Made by a program: the position numbers and the translations under genes. The notes below the pieces were generated by a model that ran no database searches, was not told where the DNA came from, and worked only from the letters and a program-made list of their open reading frames with translations. 33,501 nucleotides of DNA from Acidimicrobiaceae bacterium. Its GTDB lineage: Bacteria; Actinomycetota; Acidimicrobiia; Acidimicrobiales; Palsa-688. Numbering within the stretch: the stretch's first letter is position 1; each line of letters starts with the position of its first letter. This document shows positions 6,996-13,688 of this stretch, piece after piece. The stretch covers positions 6,594-40,094 of the forward strand of contig PMHU01000149.1 in assembly GCA_003156795.1 (NCBI GenBank), written 5' to 3'.

Positions 6996-7814
6996 TCAGG
7001 GTTTCGGGAACAGGCGGGGGAGGCGGTCGGCGAGCGCTCGGTCACCGTTCAGGTGGAGATGCCCGGATCCGGTGAGGACGGGCAGTTCCGCTCGCCCGTA
7101 CACGAGCAGGACCAGGTCGGCCGCGGCGGCGATGAGGGTCACGTCCGCGGGGGCGTCTTCCCGTCGGGTCACTAGCTGGTCTGGATAGAAGGTCATCAAC
7201 CAGCTGGCATTGGGGTCGCCGTCGACGGCCAGCGAATACCGCTCGCCGTTGCCTCGGTCTTCGGACAAACCCGCGGCGTACATCAGCGGGGCGTTGCTCT
7301 CGAGAAGGGTAGGGAGTACCAGTCCGGCCACGTGTTCCGGCAGTACCGGCTGTCGATGCAGCGACAGCTGCAGGTCCCAAGAATGAAGAGCGACCTCCAC
7401 CAGCCGGTGGGCTGCGTACCAGCGAACCGGGCGATCGCCGCGCCGGTGGTAACAGATTGCGGATAGGCCGTCTTCGTCGAGCCCGGCATACAGGCTCGCG
7501 AATTCGTCCGTTATCTCGCGAAGCGCGGAAGCCGCTGTCGCCGGGTTCCCGTCCGCCAGGGCGGCCATTCCGCTAAGTCGAGCGTCGGATCCGGTAGGCG
7601 GATCTACCGAACCGGCCAGCCCACGGCGGATGCTGGCGGCGAAGCGGTGGCCGCTGTCGACTACGTGTCCGACGAGGTCGTTTACCCGCCACGGCGGACA
7701 GCTGGTCGGTCCGGTCCATACGTCGGCCGGTAGGGCACGAATCTCCAACTCCAACTCAGCCGACGTCTCGTCGATCGCGTGGAGGCAGCCTTCGACGTCT
7801 ATCTCGGTCGGCAT
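6996..7814 (-). CDS. DinB-fold mycothiol-type (maleylpyruvate isomerase family) protein
   Basis: This 272-residue protein has the DinB/MDMPI four-helix bundle. The start is LPADVWTGPTSCPPWRVNDL, followed by VGHVVDSG with a His at about residue 50, then RLVEVALHSWDL with Glu140 and His144. These three residues match the metal triad of mycothiol-dependent maleylpyruvate isomerase. The C-terminal part (from about 180) resembles the second, SCP2-like domain of these proteins. Members use or modify mycothiol, the actinobacterial thiol, in isomerisation or detoxification, though many have unknown substrates. The SDR gene ends 15 bp upstream in the same direction, so the two probably form an operon. 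Confidence 0.83.
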   Translation of the reverse strand: MPTEIDVEGCLHAIDETSAELELEIRALPADVWTGPTSCPPWRVNDLVGHVVDSGHRFAASIRRGLAGSVDPPTGSDARLSGMAALADGNPATAASALREITDEFASLYAGLDEDGLSAICYHRRGDRPVRWYAAHRLVEVALHSWDLQLSLHRQPVLPEHVAGLVLPTLLESNAPLMYAAGLSEDRGNGERYSLAVDGDPNASWLMTFYPDQLVTRREDAPADVTLIAAAADLVLLVYGRAELPVLTGSGHLHLNGDRALADRLPRLFPKP

Positions 7815-7829
7815 GAGTCGATCTGCGCG

Positions 7830-8579
7830 CTAAACGACCATGCTGCCGCCATCGACGACGATCACCTCACCCGTCACCCAAGAGGAAAGGTCGCTCGCCA
7901 GATACAGGGCGGCCCTGGCGATGTCGAGCGGCTGGCCCAGGCGGCCCATGGCCCAGGGCCAGTCCTTGCGGTCCGCGCCTGGCTCCCAGAGGGCGCGAGC
8001 GAAGTCGGTCTTGACCAGGCCGGGCGCGATGGCGTTGACCCGCACGTGGGGACCGAGCTCCGACGCCAGGTGTTTGGTTACGTGTATGAGGGCCGCCTTG
8101 GTCATGTCGTAGATGCCGATGGATCCGCTGAATTTCATTCCTCCGACCGAAGCGATGTTGATCACCACTCCACCCCGGTCCTCCATCGATTGCTTCCACG
8201 CTTCTTGGGTCCACACGAAAGGACCCCGCAAGTTGACTTCGACGATCTTGTCGAAGCGCGGCAGATCGATGTCGATGGACCGGCCGTAGTAGGGGTTGGT
8301 GGCGGCGTTGTTGACGAGTATGTCGAGACCGCCGAAGCGTGCGATCGTGGCGGCGACACAAGCGCGGGCTTGTTCGGGGTCGCCGGCATTGGCGGCGTGC
8401 ACGGCCGTGTCGCCGTCGATCGTGGCCGCCGTCTCTTCGAGGGCGCCGATCTTCCGCGACGACAACATCACCGACGCGCCGTGTTCGGCGTATATGCGGG
8501 CGATCGCCGCCCCGATGCCCTTAGAAGCGCCCGTAACCAAGGCGACCTTCCCTTTGAAATCCAGGCTTTCCGTTCCCAT
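7830..8579 (-). CDS. Short-chain dehydrogenase/reductase (SDR)
   Basis: This 249-residue classical SDR has the cofactor motif TGASKGIG (16-23), NNAAT (about 90-94), and catalytic Ser144, Tyr157 and Lys161 (YDMTK). The C-terminus VTGEVIVVDGGS is typical of FabG-like enzymes. The Arg/Lys pattern after strand 2 (SSRKIGAL) favours NADP(H). ATG 8579 has AAGGGGAACGC upstream; an in-frame GTG at 8678 would add 33 non-SDR residues. It is followed 15 bp later by the mycothiol-type gene. Substrate unknown. Confidence 0.92.
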   Translation of the reverse strand: MGTESLDFKGKVALVTGASKGIGAAIARIYAEHGASVMLSSRKIGALEETAATIDGDTAVHAANAGDPEQARACVAATIARFGGLDILVNNAATNPYYGRSIDIDLPRFDKIVEVNLRGPFVWTQEAWKQSMEDRGGVVINIASVGGMKFSGSIGIYDMTKAALIHVTKHLASELGPHVRVNAIAPGLVKTDFARALWEPGADRKDWPWAMGRLGQPLDIARAALYLASDLSSWVTGEVIVVDGGSMVV

Positions 8580-8708
8580 GCGTTCCCCTTCCTGGGCGTG
8601 CGCGTCCTTGGCATGGTTCCCGGTGGCGCCGGGCTCACGCAAGCCCAGCCCGCGGGGTGTCAGTCTCTGGCCGTCCAAGCCGGGGCACCGCCGCCTAGCG
8701 GTCTCGAA

Positions 8709-8722
8709 CGATCAGCTGATCG
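8709..8722. promoter_or_regulatory. 14-bp perfect palindrome in a divergent gap
   Basis: CGATCAGCTGATCG is identical to its reverse complement over 14 bp. It lies in the 239-bp gap between the divergent SDR (start 8579) and phosphatase (start 8819) genes, where an operator would be expected. No regulator gene adjoins it, so this is only a candidate. Confidence 0.35.
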
Positions 8723-8818
8723 GGACGCCCATATCCGCGAGGAAGGCGAGCAGGTCATCTGAAATGTATTCCGCTGTGCTGCTCGACCCTAAGACGTGGA
8801 TTCGGGCAAAGTTGACGG

Positions 8819-9346
8819 ATGCCTCCGGCTCCGGTGACGTGGCTATTTGGGGAACGGTCGTGGCACGGAGGGTGCGACGAAATACCGTTACCTCACGGTC
8901 CTGGGCGTCTGTGGCTGTCCGGTAAACGTTTCGTAGCTGACGATCCGGACGAGGCTCTGGCATCTGTGCAGGGCACCCGGATCGTGTGCCTCTGCGAGCG
9001 GCATGAGCTGGAGGAGCGCTATCCCAACTACATCGCCTGGCTGACGCGTGAGTCCGAGGCCCGGGCCATCTGGTTTCCGATACCGGATGTCCATGCCCCC
9101 GGGATCGACGCGGCGGTGCCCTTCTTGGAGACGCTGCGAGCCCAGGTCGTCTTGGGAGAGGGTCTGGTCATGCACTGCGGGGCCGGGATCGGCCGCTCGG
9201 GCACCATGGCCGCAGCGTTATTGATGAGCATGGGCGCGGATCGGTTGGCCGCCACGGCCGCCGTGGCTGAGCACCGGCCGATGGCCGGTCCCGAAGTGGG
9301 AGCCCAGGAGTCGCTCCTCGTGGATCTCGCCGCCCACTTGGGTTGA
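8819..9346 (+). CDS. Dual-specificity/tyrosine phosphatase-like protein
   Basis: This 175-residue protein has the cysteine-phosphatase P-loop HCGAGIGRSGT, with nucleophile Cys120 and Arg126. A general-acid Asp candidate lies in the IPDVHAP loop near residue 90. The N-terminal part (LPHGPGRLWLSGKRFV) matches the strand that opens bacterial DSP-like phosphatases, and the size fits the family. It would dephosphorylate phospho-Tyr/Ser/Thr or a phosphorylated metabolite in the cytoplasm. ATG 8819 is used; no strong SD is visible. The first 145 bp overlap an antisense ORF (8712-8963) that I do not accept as a gene. The methyltransferase follows closely on the same strand. Confidence 0.85.
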   Translation: MPPAPVTWLFGERSWHGGCDEIPLPHGPGRLWLSGKRFVADDPDEALASVQGTRIVCLCERHELEERYPNYIAWLTRESEARAIWFPIPDVHAPGIDAAVPFLETLRAQVVLGEGLVMHCGAGIGRSGTMAAALLMSMGADRLAATAAVAEHRPMAGPEVGAQESLLVDLAAHLG

Positions 9347-9399
9347 GGGCGGCGCGGGCGCCGTATGGAGTGGTCTCGCCGGGGTGGCAGGCTGGCCTG

Positions 9400-10467
9400 G
9401 TGACTGACGAGCGCGATCGGCTGGCCGCATTCGCTTTGCGGGTTTGGGGCTACAAACAAGGGGAAGTGGTATCGCTCATGGTCCACCTCGGGGACCGACT
9501 CGGCCTCTACCGGGCCATGGGCGGGAACGGCCCCCTGACCGCCGCCGATCTGGCGGCGGCCACCGGACTGCAGGAGCGCTGGCTGCTCGAATGGCTCCGC
9601 TGTCAGGCCGCAGCCGCTCTGATTGACACGGAGGACGGCGAGACCTTCGAGATGAGCGACGAGGCGGTCGCGGTCTTGGCCGACAACGAAGAGAGCTTGT
9701 GGTACGCCGCCGGCGCCTTCCAAGGGGGGGTCGCACCACCGGACGTCGTCGAGCGGTTGGCTGACGCCTTCCATTCCGGGATGGGGCTGAGCTACGACGA
9801 CCTGGGGCCGTCGGCGGCCCACGCCGTCGAGCGAATGCTGGAGCCGTGGACCCGGCTGGCGCTCGTTCCGTTGATCCTGCCGGCCCTAGACGGGGTCGTG
9901 GATCGCCTCGATGCGGGTGCCCGGGTAGTCGACGTCGGATGCGGATCCGGTGTGGCTCTTTTTACATTGGCAGCAGCATTCCCGGCCTCGCGTTTCGAAG
10001 GACTCGATCCTTCGGAACACGCGATCGGCCGAGCTCGAGCCCGGTTGGCCGAGAGCGGGCTGGCCAACCTGGAGTTCCGCTCGGCCGGCGCAGAGGACTT
10101 GCCGGTGGACGAGAGTTACGCCCTGATCGTGACCTTGGATTGCATCCACGACATGCCGCGTCCGGCGCAGGCGATAGCCGCCATACGCCGAGCCATCAGG
10201 CCGGACGGCGCGTGGCTGATCAAGGACATCCGCTCGGGCCCGACCTGGAACGTCAATCTCCGGAATCCGTTGTTGGCCATGATGTACGGGACTTCGGTGT
10301 CGTGCTGCATGTCGTCGGCCTTGTCCGAGCCGGGCGGCGCTGGGCTGGGGACACTCGGCTTCCATCCCGAGTTGGCCGAGACGATGTGCCGGGCCGCCGG
10401 CTTCTCGCGCTTCACGGTCCACGATTTCGATGACCCGGCGAACCTGTACTACGAGGTCCGCCCCTGA
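9400..10467 (+). CDS. Class I SAM-dependent methyltransferase with winged-helix N-terminus
   Basis: This 355-residue protein has an N-terminal winged-helix dimerisation-type domain (GPLTAADLAAATGLQERWLL, about 45-64) and a Rossmann methyltransferase core. The SAM-binding motif I is VVDVGCGSG (176-184), followed by an acidic loop FEGLDPS and motif IV-like IVTLDCIHDM. This layout is common in small-molecule O- and C-methyltransferases. GTG 9400 is chosen because the long frame from TTG 9343 adds only low-complexity residues. It follows the phosphatase gene by 53 bp. Substrate unknown. Confidence 0.87.
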   Translation: MTDERDRLAAFALRVWGYKQGEVVSLMVHLGDRLGLYRAMGGNGPLTAADLAAATGLQERWLLEWLRCQAAAALIDTEDGETFEMSDEAVAVLADNEESLWYAAGAFQGGVAPPDVVERLADAFHSGMGLSYDDLGPSAAHAVERMLEPWTRLALVPLILPALDGVVDRLDAGARVVDVGCGSGVALFTLAAAFPASRFEGLDPSEHAIGRARARLAESGLANLEFRSAGAEDLPVDESYALIVTLDCIHDMPRPAQAIAAIRRAIRPDGAWLIKDIRSGPTWNVNLRNPLLAMMYGTSVSCCMSSALSEPGGAGLGTLGFHPELAETMCRAAGFSRFTVHDFDDPANLYYEVRP

Positions 10468-10483
10468 GCCTGGTCCGACCTCC

Positions 10484-10518
10484 GACGGCGTACCGGCCGT
10501 CTCCCCGGCTGGCCGGGG
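10484..10518 (+). terminator. Two adjacent GC-rich hairpins after the methyltransferase gene
   Basis: GACGGC (10484-10489) pairs with GCCGTC (10496-10501) across a 6-nt loop. One base later, CCCCGG (10503-10508) pairs with CCGGGG (10513-10518) across CTGG. They start 16 nt after the methyltransferase stop. There is no U-run, so termination is only a possibility; high-GC actinobacteria often use such hairpins. Confidence 0.35.
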
Positions 10519-10598
10519 CGATCGCGTCTCTGATGATCTAGTGCCTCGGGGCATCCTTGTACGGCGCCCATCGTCGCCGCGCTGGCAGACTGGCATCC

Positions 10599-11405
10599 AT
10601 GGACGACGAGCAACGGGTCGCGGTAGTCACGGGAGGAGCGAGCGGCATAGGTCTCGCCACCGCCCGTTTGCTCGCTCAGGAGGGATGGCGACTGGTTCTA
10701 GCCGACATCGAAGCGGCTCGGCTGGAAGCCGCCCGGGCGGAGCTGGGTGGTGGCGACCGCGTGATCGGGGTCGTCACTGATGTGGCTTCCAAGTCCTCGA
10801 TGGATGCCTTAGCCGACGCCGCCTACGACCGCTTCGGGCGCACCGACGTCATGTTCAACAACGCGGGCGTCGCCATCTCCGGCCCCACCGTTGACGTGAG
10901 TAACGCTGACTGGACGTGGCTTATCCAAGTCAACCTCTGGGGCCCGATCCACGGCGTGGAGGCGTTCCTACCCCGCATGATCGAAGATGGTCGCGGCGGT
11001 CATCTCCTGTTCACCGCGTCGTTCGCCGGCTTGGTCCCCAACAAGTGGCTTGGCCCCTATTGCGTAACGAAATATGGCGTGGTGGCGTTGGCCGAGGTGC
11101 TGTATCGGGAATTGCGATCCGAGCGGATCGGGGTGTCGGTGCTCTGTCCGATGCGGGTGGAAACCGACATTGGTCGTTCCGAGCGCAACCGGCCGGTCGA
11201 GTTGGGAGGCTCCGGCCATGCGCCGCGGCCCGCGTTGGCTCACGACGACGAACGGTTGGCCGGGCGGGTTCTGCCGGTCGAGGTGGTCGCGCAGCAGGTA
11301 GTCGATTCCATCGGCACGGACCGGTTGTACCTCGTGCCTCACGAGGAGAGCCGAGAGATGATCCGCCGTCGCTTCGAGCGCATCGACCGAGCGTTCGGGG
11401 AATAG
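10599..11405 (+). CDS. Short-chain dehydrogenase/reductase (SDR)
   Basis: This 268-residue SDR has TGGASGIG (11-18), NNAGVA (87-92) and the Ser141-Tyr154-Lys158 triad (TASFAGL then YCVTK). The Asp at the end of strand 2 (LVLADIEA) favours NAD(H). The C-terminal region is longer than in FabG and ends in an Arg-rich helix (REMIRRRFERIDRAFGE), as in actinobacterial SDRs of unknown specificity. ATG 10599 is preferred over GTG/ATG-like codons upstream because homology begins there. The nitroreductase starts 8 bp after the stop, with its SD overlapping this stop codon, so the genes are coupled. Confidence 0.92.
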   Translation: MDDEQRVAVVTGGASGIGLATARLLAQEGWRLVLADIEAARLEAARAELGGGDRVIGVVTDVASKSSMDALADAAYDRFGRTDVMFNNAGVAISGPTVDVSNADWTWLIQVNLWGPIHGVEAFLPRMIEDGRGGHLLFTASFAGLVPNKWLGPYCVTKYGVVALAEVLYRELRSERIGVSVLCPMRVETDIGRSERNRPVELGGSGHAPRPALAHDDERLAGRVLPVEVVAQQVVDSIGTDRLYLVPHEESREMIRRRFERIDRAFGE

Positions 11406-11408
11406 GAG
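11404..11408 (+). promoter_or_regulatory. Ribosome binding site deciding the nitroreductase start
   Basis: AGGAG, overlapping the TAG stop of the SDR gene, sits 5 nt before GTG 11414. It supports that start over the long upstream extension of the same reading frame (open from 10916). Confidence 0.7.
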
Positions 11409-11413
11409 CCGGG

Positions 11414-12151
11414 GTGGACGATCTGGCGCGTGCGTCCCTTCCGGCTGACTCGGTCGGCCTGTTCGAAGGTCTTGTCTCGACGCGGGCCGTTCGCCGATAC
11501 CGCGATGAGCCCGTTCCGCCCAAGGCCCTCCGCGATATCCTTTTCGCCGCCACCCGAGCCCCGAGCGGCAGCAACCGTCAGCCGTTTCGCTTCGTGGTGT
11601 TAACTGACGGACCGCGAGCGATCGAGGCCAAGAAACTCATCGCCGGCGCGGCCCGAGACTTTTGGCGGGCCAAAATCCGGACCGACGGCTACCAGGAGGG
11701 ATCCGGGCTGACGGAGGACTCTCCAAAAGCGCGTATGGCTCGGACCATGCAGGCTTTCGTCGACAACTTCGAGCGGGTACCGATGCTCGTCCTTCCCTGC
11801 CTGGTGCGCTATCGGTCGCCGAACCCAATGGAAGGGGGTTCGATCTACCCGGCATGTCAGAACCTGCTGTTGGCAGCTCGGGCCCTCGGCTACGGCGGGG
11901 TGATGACGGGCTGGCACGCGGGCGTGGAAAGTGAGCTCAGAGAGCTGCTCGGGATACCAGACGGGGTCTGGATCGCGGCGACCATCACCATCGGTCGCCC
12001 CGAAGGTTCGCACGGCCCAGTGCGCCGCCGACCGCTCGAGGAACTGGTCTATGACGACGGTTGGGGGCACGCGGCCGATTGGGCCGTCGACCCGCCCGGA
12101 ACCCGTCATACCGCCGCCGGTCCGCCCAATCCGACCACGACGACGACGTAG
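11414..12151 (+). CDS. Nitroreductase family FMN-dependent oxidoreductase
   Basis: This 245-residue protein has the nitroreductase fold signature: LVSTRAVRRYRDEPVP at the N-terminus (FMN-phosphate-binding Arg pair), then AATRAPSGSNRQPFRFVVL, and YPACQNLLLAARALGYGGVMTGW in the second half. Members use FMN and NAD(P)H to reduce nitro groups, quinones, enones or halogenated rings; the substrate is not predictable. The C-terminus is unusual: a Pro/Asn stretch followed by five Thr from an ACC(ACG)4 run, probably a disordered tail. It lies between an SDR and an FMN-binding PaiB-like gene, a redox-themed cluster. Confidence 0.9.
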   Translation: MDDLARASLPADSVGLFEGLVSTRAVRRYRDEPVPPKALRDILFAATRAPSGSNRQPFRFVVLTDGPRAIEAKKLIAGAARDFWRAKIRTDGYQEGSGLTEDSPKARMARTMQAFVDNFERVPMLVLPCLVRYRSPNPMEGGSIYPACQNLLLAARALGYGGVMTGWHAGVESELRELLGIPDGVWIAATITIGRPEGSHGPVRRRPLEELVYDDGWGHAADWAVDPPGTRHTAAGPPNPTTTTT

Positions 12152-12162
12152 GGTTCGCTGCG

Positions 12163-12777
12163 GTGTACATCGCTCCACCCGACCGCAGCCGCGGAGATGA
12201 CGAGTGGCGTCGCTTCGTGGCGGCCCAAGGATTCGGTCACCTGGTTGCCGCCGGCCGGGACAGGGATGTTCCCGTGGTGGTGCCAACCCAATTCTTGCTC
12301 GAAGAGGACCGGGTCTTCCTCCATTTGGCGGCCCCGAACCCTGTGTTCGCGGCTCTCAGCGAACAGCCGCGCGTCGTGCTGAGCGTCGCCGGGGATTGGG
12401 CGTTCATCCCTTCGGACTGGAAGGCGATAGGTGATGAGGATCCGACCCTCGGGATACCTACCACTTACTACGGTGCCGTGCAGATGGTCGGCAGCGCGAC
12501 CGTCGACATCGCCCCCAAGGCAGTCGCGGCCGTGCTCCGCCGGCAGTTGGCCGGCCTCCAGCCACAAGTGCTCGCCGCTGATCCTGAGCTGGTCCACGCC
12601 ACTAAATTGAAGGCCATCCACGCCATCACGATCGCCATCGAAGAGGTCCGGGCCAAGTTCAAGTACGGAGGCAATGTCGATCGTGCCCATCGCCAAGCCG
12701 TCATCGAGCGCCTCCGACGCCGGGACGGGCCGGGTGATCGGGCCGCGGCCGACCACGCGGCGCGCCGGGACATCTAA
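12163..12777 (+). CDS. PaiB-like FMN-binding protein
   Basis: This 204-residue protein starts as PaiB proteins do (VYIAPPDRS) and carries the split-barrel flavin-binding features: QFLLEEDRVFLHLAAPNPVF, then a strand with VVLSVAGDWAFIPSDW, then IPTTYYGAVQMVGSA. PaiB-type proteins are annotated as FMN-binding negative transcriptional regulators, but many act as flavin- or heme-binding split-barrel proteins, and no DNA-binding domain is visible here. GTG 12163 is chosen because the frame upstream only repeats the nitroreductase region. It starts 12 bp after the nitroreductase stop. Confidence 0.85.
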   Translation: MYIAPPDRSRGDDEWRRFVAAQGFGHLVAAGRDRDVPVVVPTQFLLEEDRVFLHLAAPNPVFAALSEQPRVVLSVAGDWAFIPSDWKAIGDEDPTLGIPTTYYGAVQMVGSATVDIAPKAVAAVLRRQLAGLQPQVLAADPELVHATKLKAIHAITIAIEEVRAKFKYGGNVDRAHRQAVIERLRRRDGPGDRAAADHAARRDI

Positions 12778-12888
12778 ACGCGTCGAGTGGGTATAACGAA
12801 TGGCGTCGCGGCGCGGCCCGGATAGCGTCGTTGGAACAGTGAAGTCCCCCCAAGCAAGTCCGCCTACAAGAGGATTGAGATCAACCAA

Positions 12889-13683
12889 GTGGCTGATGAA
12901 TCAGACGACCGCCCGGCCCAGGAGGGTCCCACGGCGACCCCGCCCGAAGCAATCCCCGGGCGTATCGCGGCCCAGGTCGACGACGCCGTCAAGGTATACG
13001 GGCGGGGCGAGACTTCGGTTCGGGCCCTCGACGGAGTGTCGGTTTCGTTCCCCGCAGGTCGATTCACCGCCATCATGGGGCCGTCGGGCTCGGGCAAGTC
13101 GACCCTGCTGCACTGCACTGCGGGCCTCGACACGCTGACCAGCGGCCGGGTGATGATCGGCGACACCGACCTCAGCAGCCTCGACGACCGAGGTCTTACC
13201 GCGCTCCGTCGCGATCGAATCGGCTTCGTCTTCCAGACGTTCAACCTGGTACCGACTTTGACGGCGCTCGAGAACATAGTGCTTCCGATGGACCTGGCCG
13301 GGCGCCGGCCGGACAAGGCATGGCTGGACTCCGTGATCGACACGCTGGCCATCCGGGACCGGCTCAAGCACAAGCCCAACGAGCTGTCCGGAGGCCAGCA
13401 GCAACGCGTAGCCGTCGGGCGAGCCCTGGCGTCGCGACCGCAAATCATTTTTGGCGACGAGCCCACGGGCAACCTGGATTCCCGCGTCAGCGCGGAGGTT
13501 CTCGGGTTGCTTAGAGACGCCGTTAGCCGTCTGGACCAGACGGTGGTCATCGTCACCCACGACCCCGTCGCGGCCAGCTACGCCGACCGGGTCCTATTCC
13601 TTGCCGACGGGAAGATCGTCGACGACGTTTCCGGTCCGACGCCGGAGTCGATCATCGATCACATGAAGCGGCTGGGGAGCTGA
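12889..13683 (+). CDS. ABC transporter ATP-binding protein (MacB/LolD-type)
   Basis: This 264-residue ATPase has Walker A GPSGSGKST (64-72), Q-loop FVFQTFNLVPTLTALEN, signature LSGGQQQR (166-173), Walker B IIFGDE (186-191), D-loop GNLDS and the H-loop His in VIVTHD. QTFNLVPTLTALEN is typical of the MacB/LolD/FtsE class, which pairs with FtsX-like permeases and works as a mechanotransmission machine or lipid/peptide exporter rather than a channel importer. A Pro-rich N-terminal extension of about 25 residues precedes the domain. The permease starts 5 bp after the stop. The start is GTG 12889; the SD is weak. Confidence 0.95.
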   Translation: MADESDDRPAQEGPTATPPEAIPGRIAAQVDDAVKVYGRGETSVRALDGVSVSFPAGRFTAIMGPSGSGKSTLLHCTAGLDTLTSGRVMIGDTDLSSLDDRGLTALRRDRIGFVFQTFNLVPTLTALENIVLPMDLAGRRPDKAWLDSVIDTLAIRDRLKHKPNELSGGQQQRVAVGRALASRPQIIFGDEPTGNLDSRVSAEVLGLLRDAVSRLDQTVVIVTHDPVAASYADRVLFLADGKIVDDVSGPTPESIIDHMKRLGS

Positions 13684-13688
13684 CAGCA

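Noticed and set aside
8712..8963. Minus-strand ORF of 83 residues
   Set aside because: It overlaps the phosphatase N-terminus by 145 bp, has no SD and no recognised domain; kept only as a finding.
10916..11413. Upstream extension of the nitroreductase frame
   Set aside because: It is Arg/Gly-rich, overlaps the SDR gene, and a good SD supports GTG 11414.
12792..12797. TATAAC as a -10 element before the ABC transporter genes
   Set aside because: No acceptable -35 hexamer at 16-18 bp upstream.
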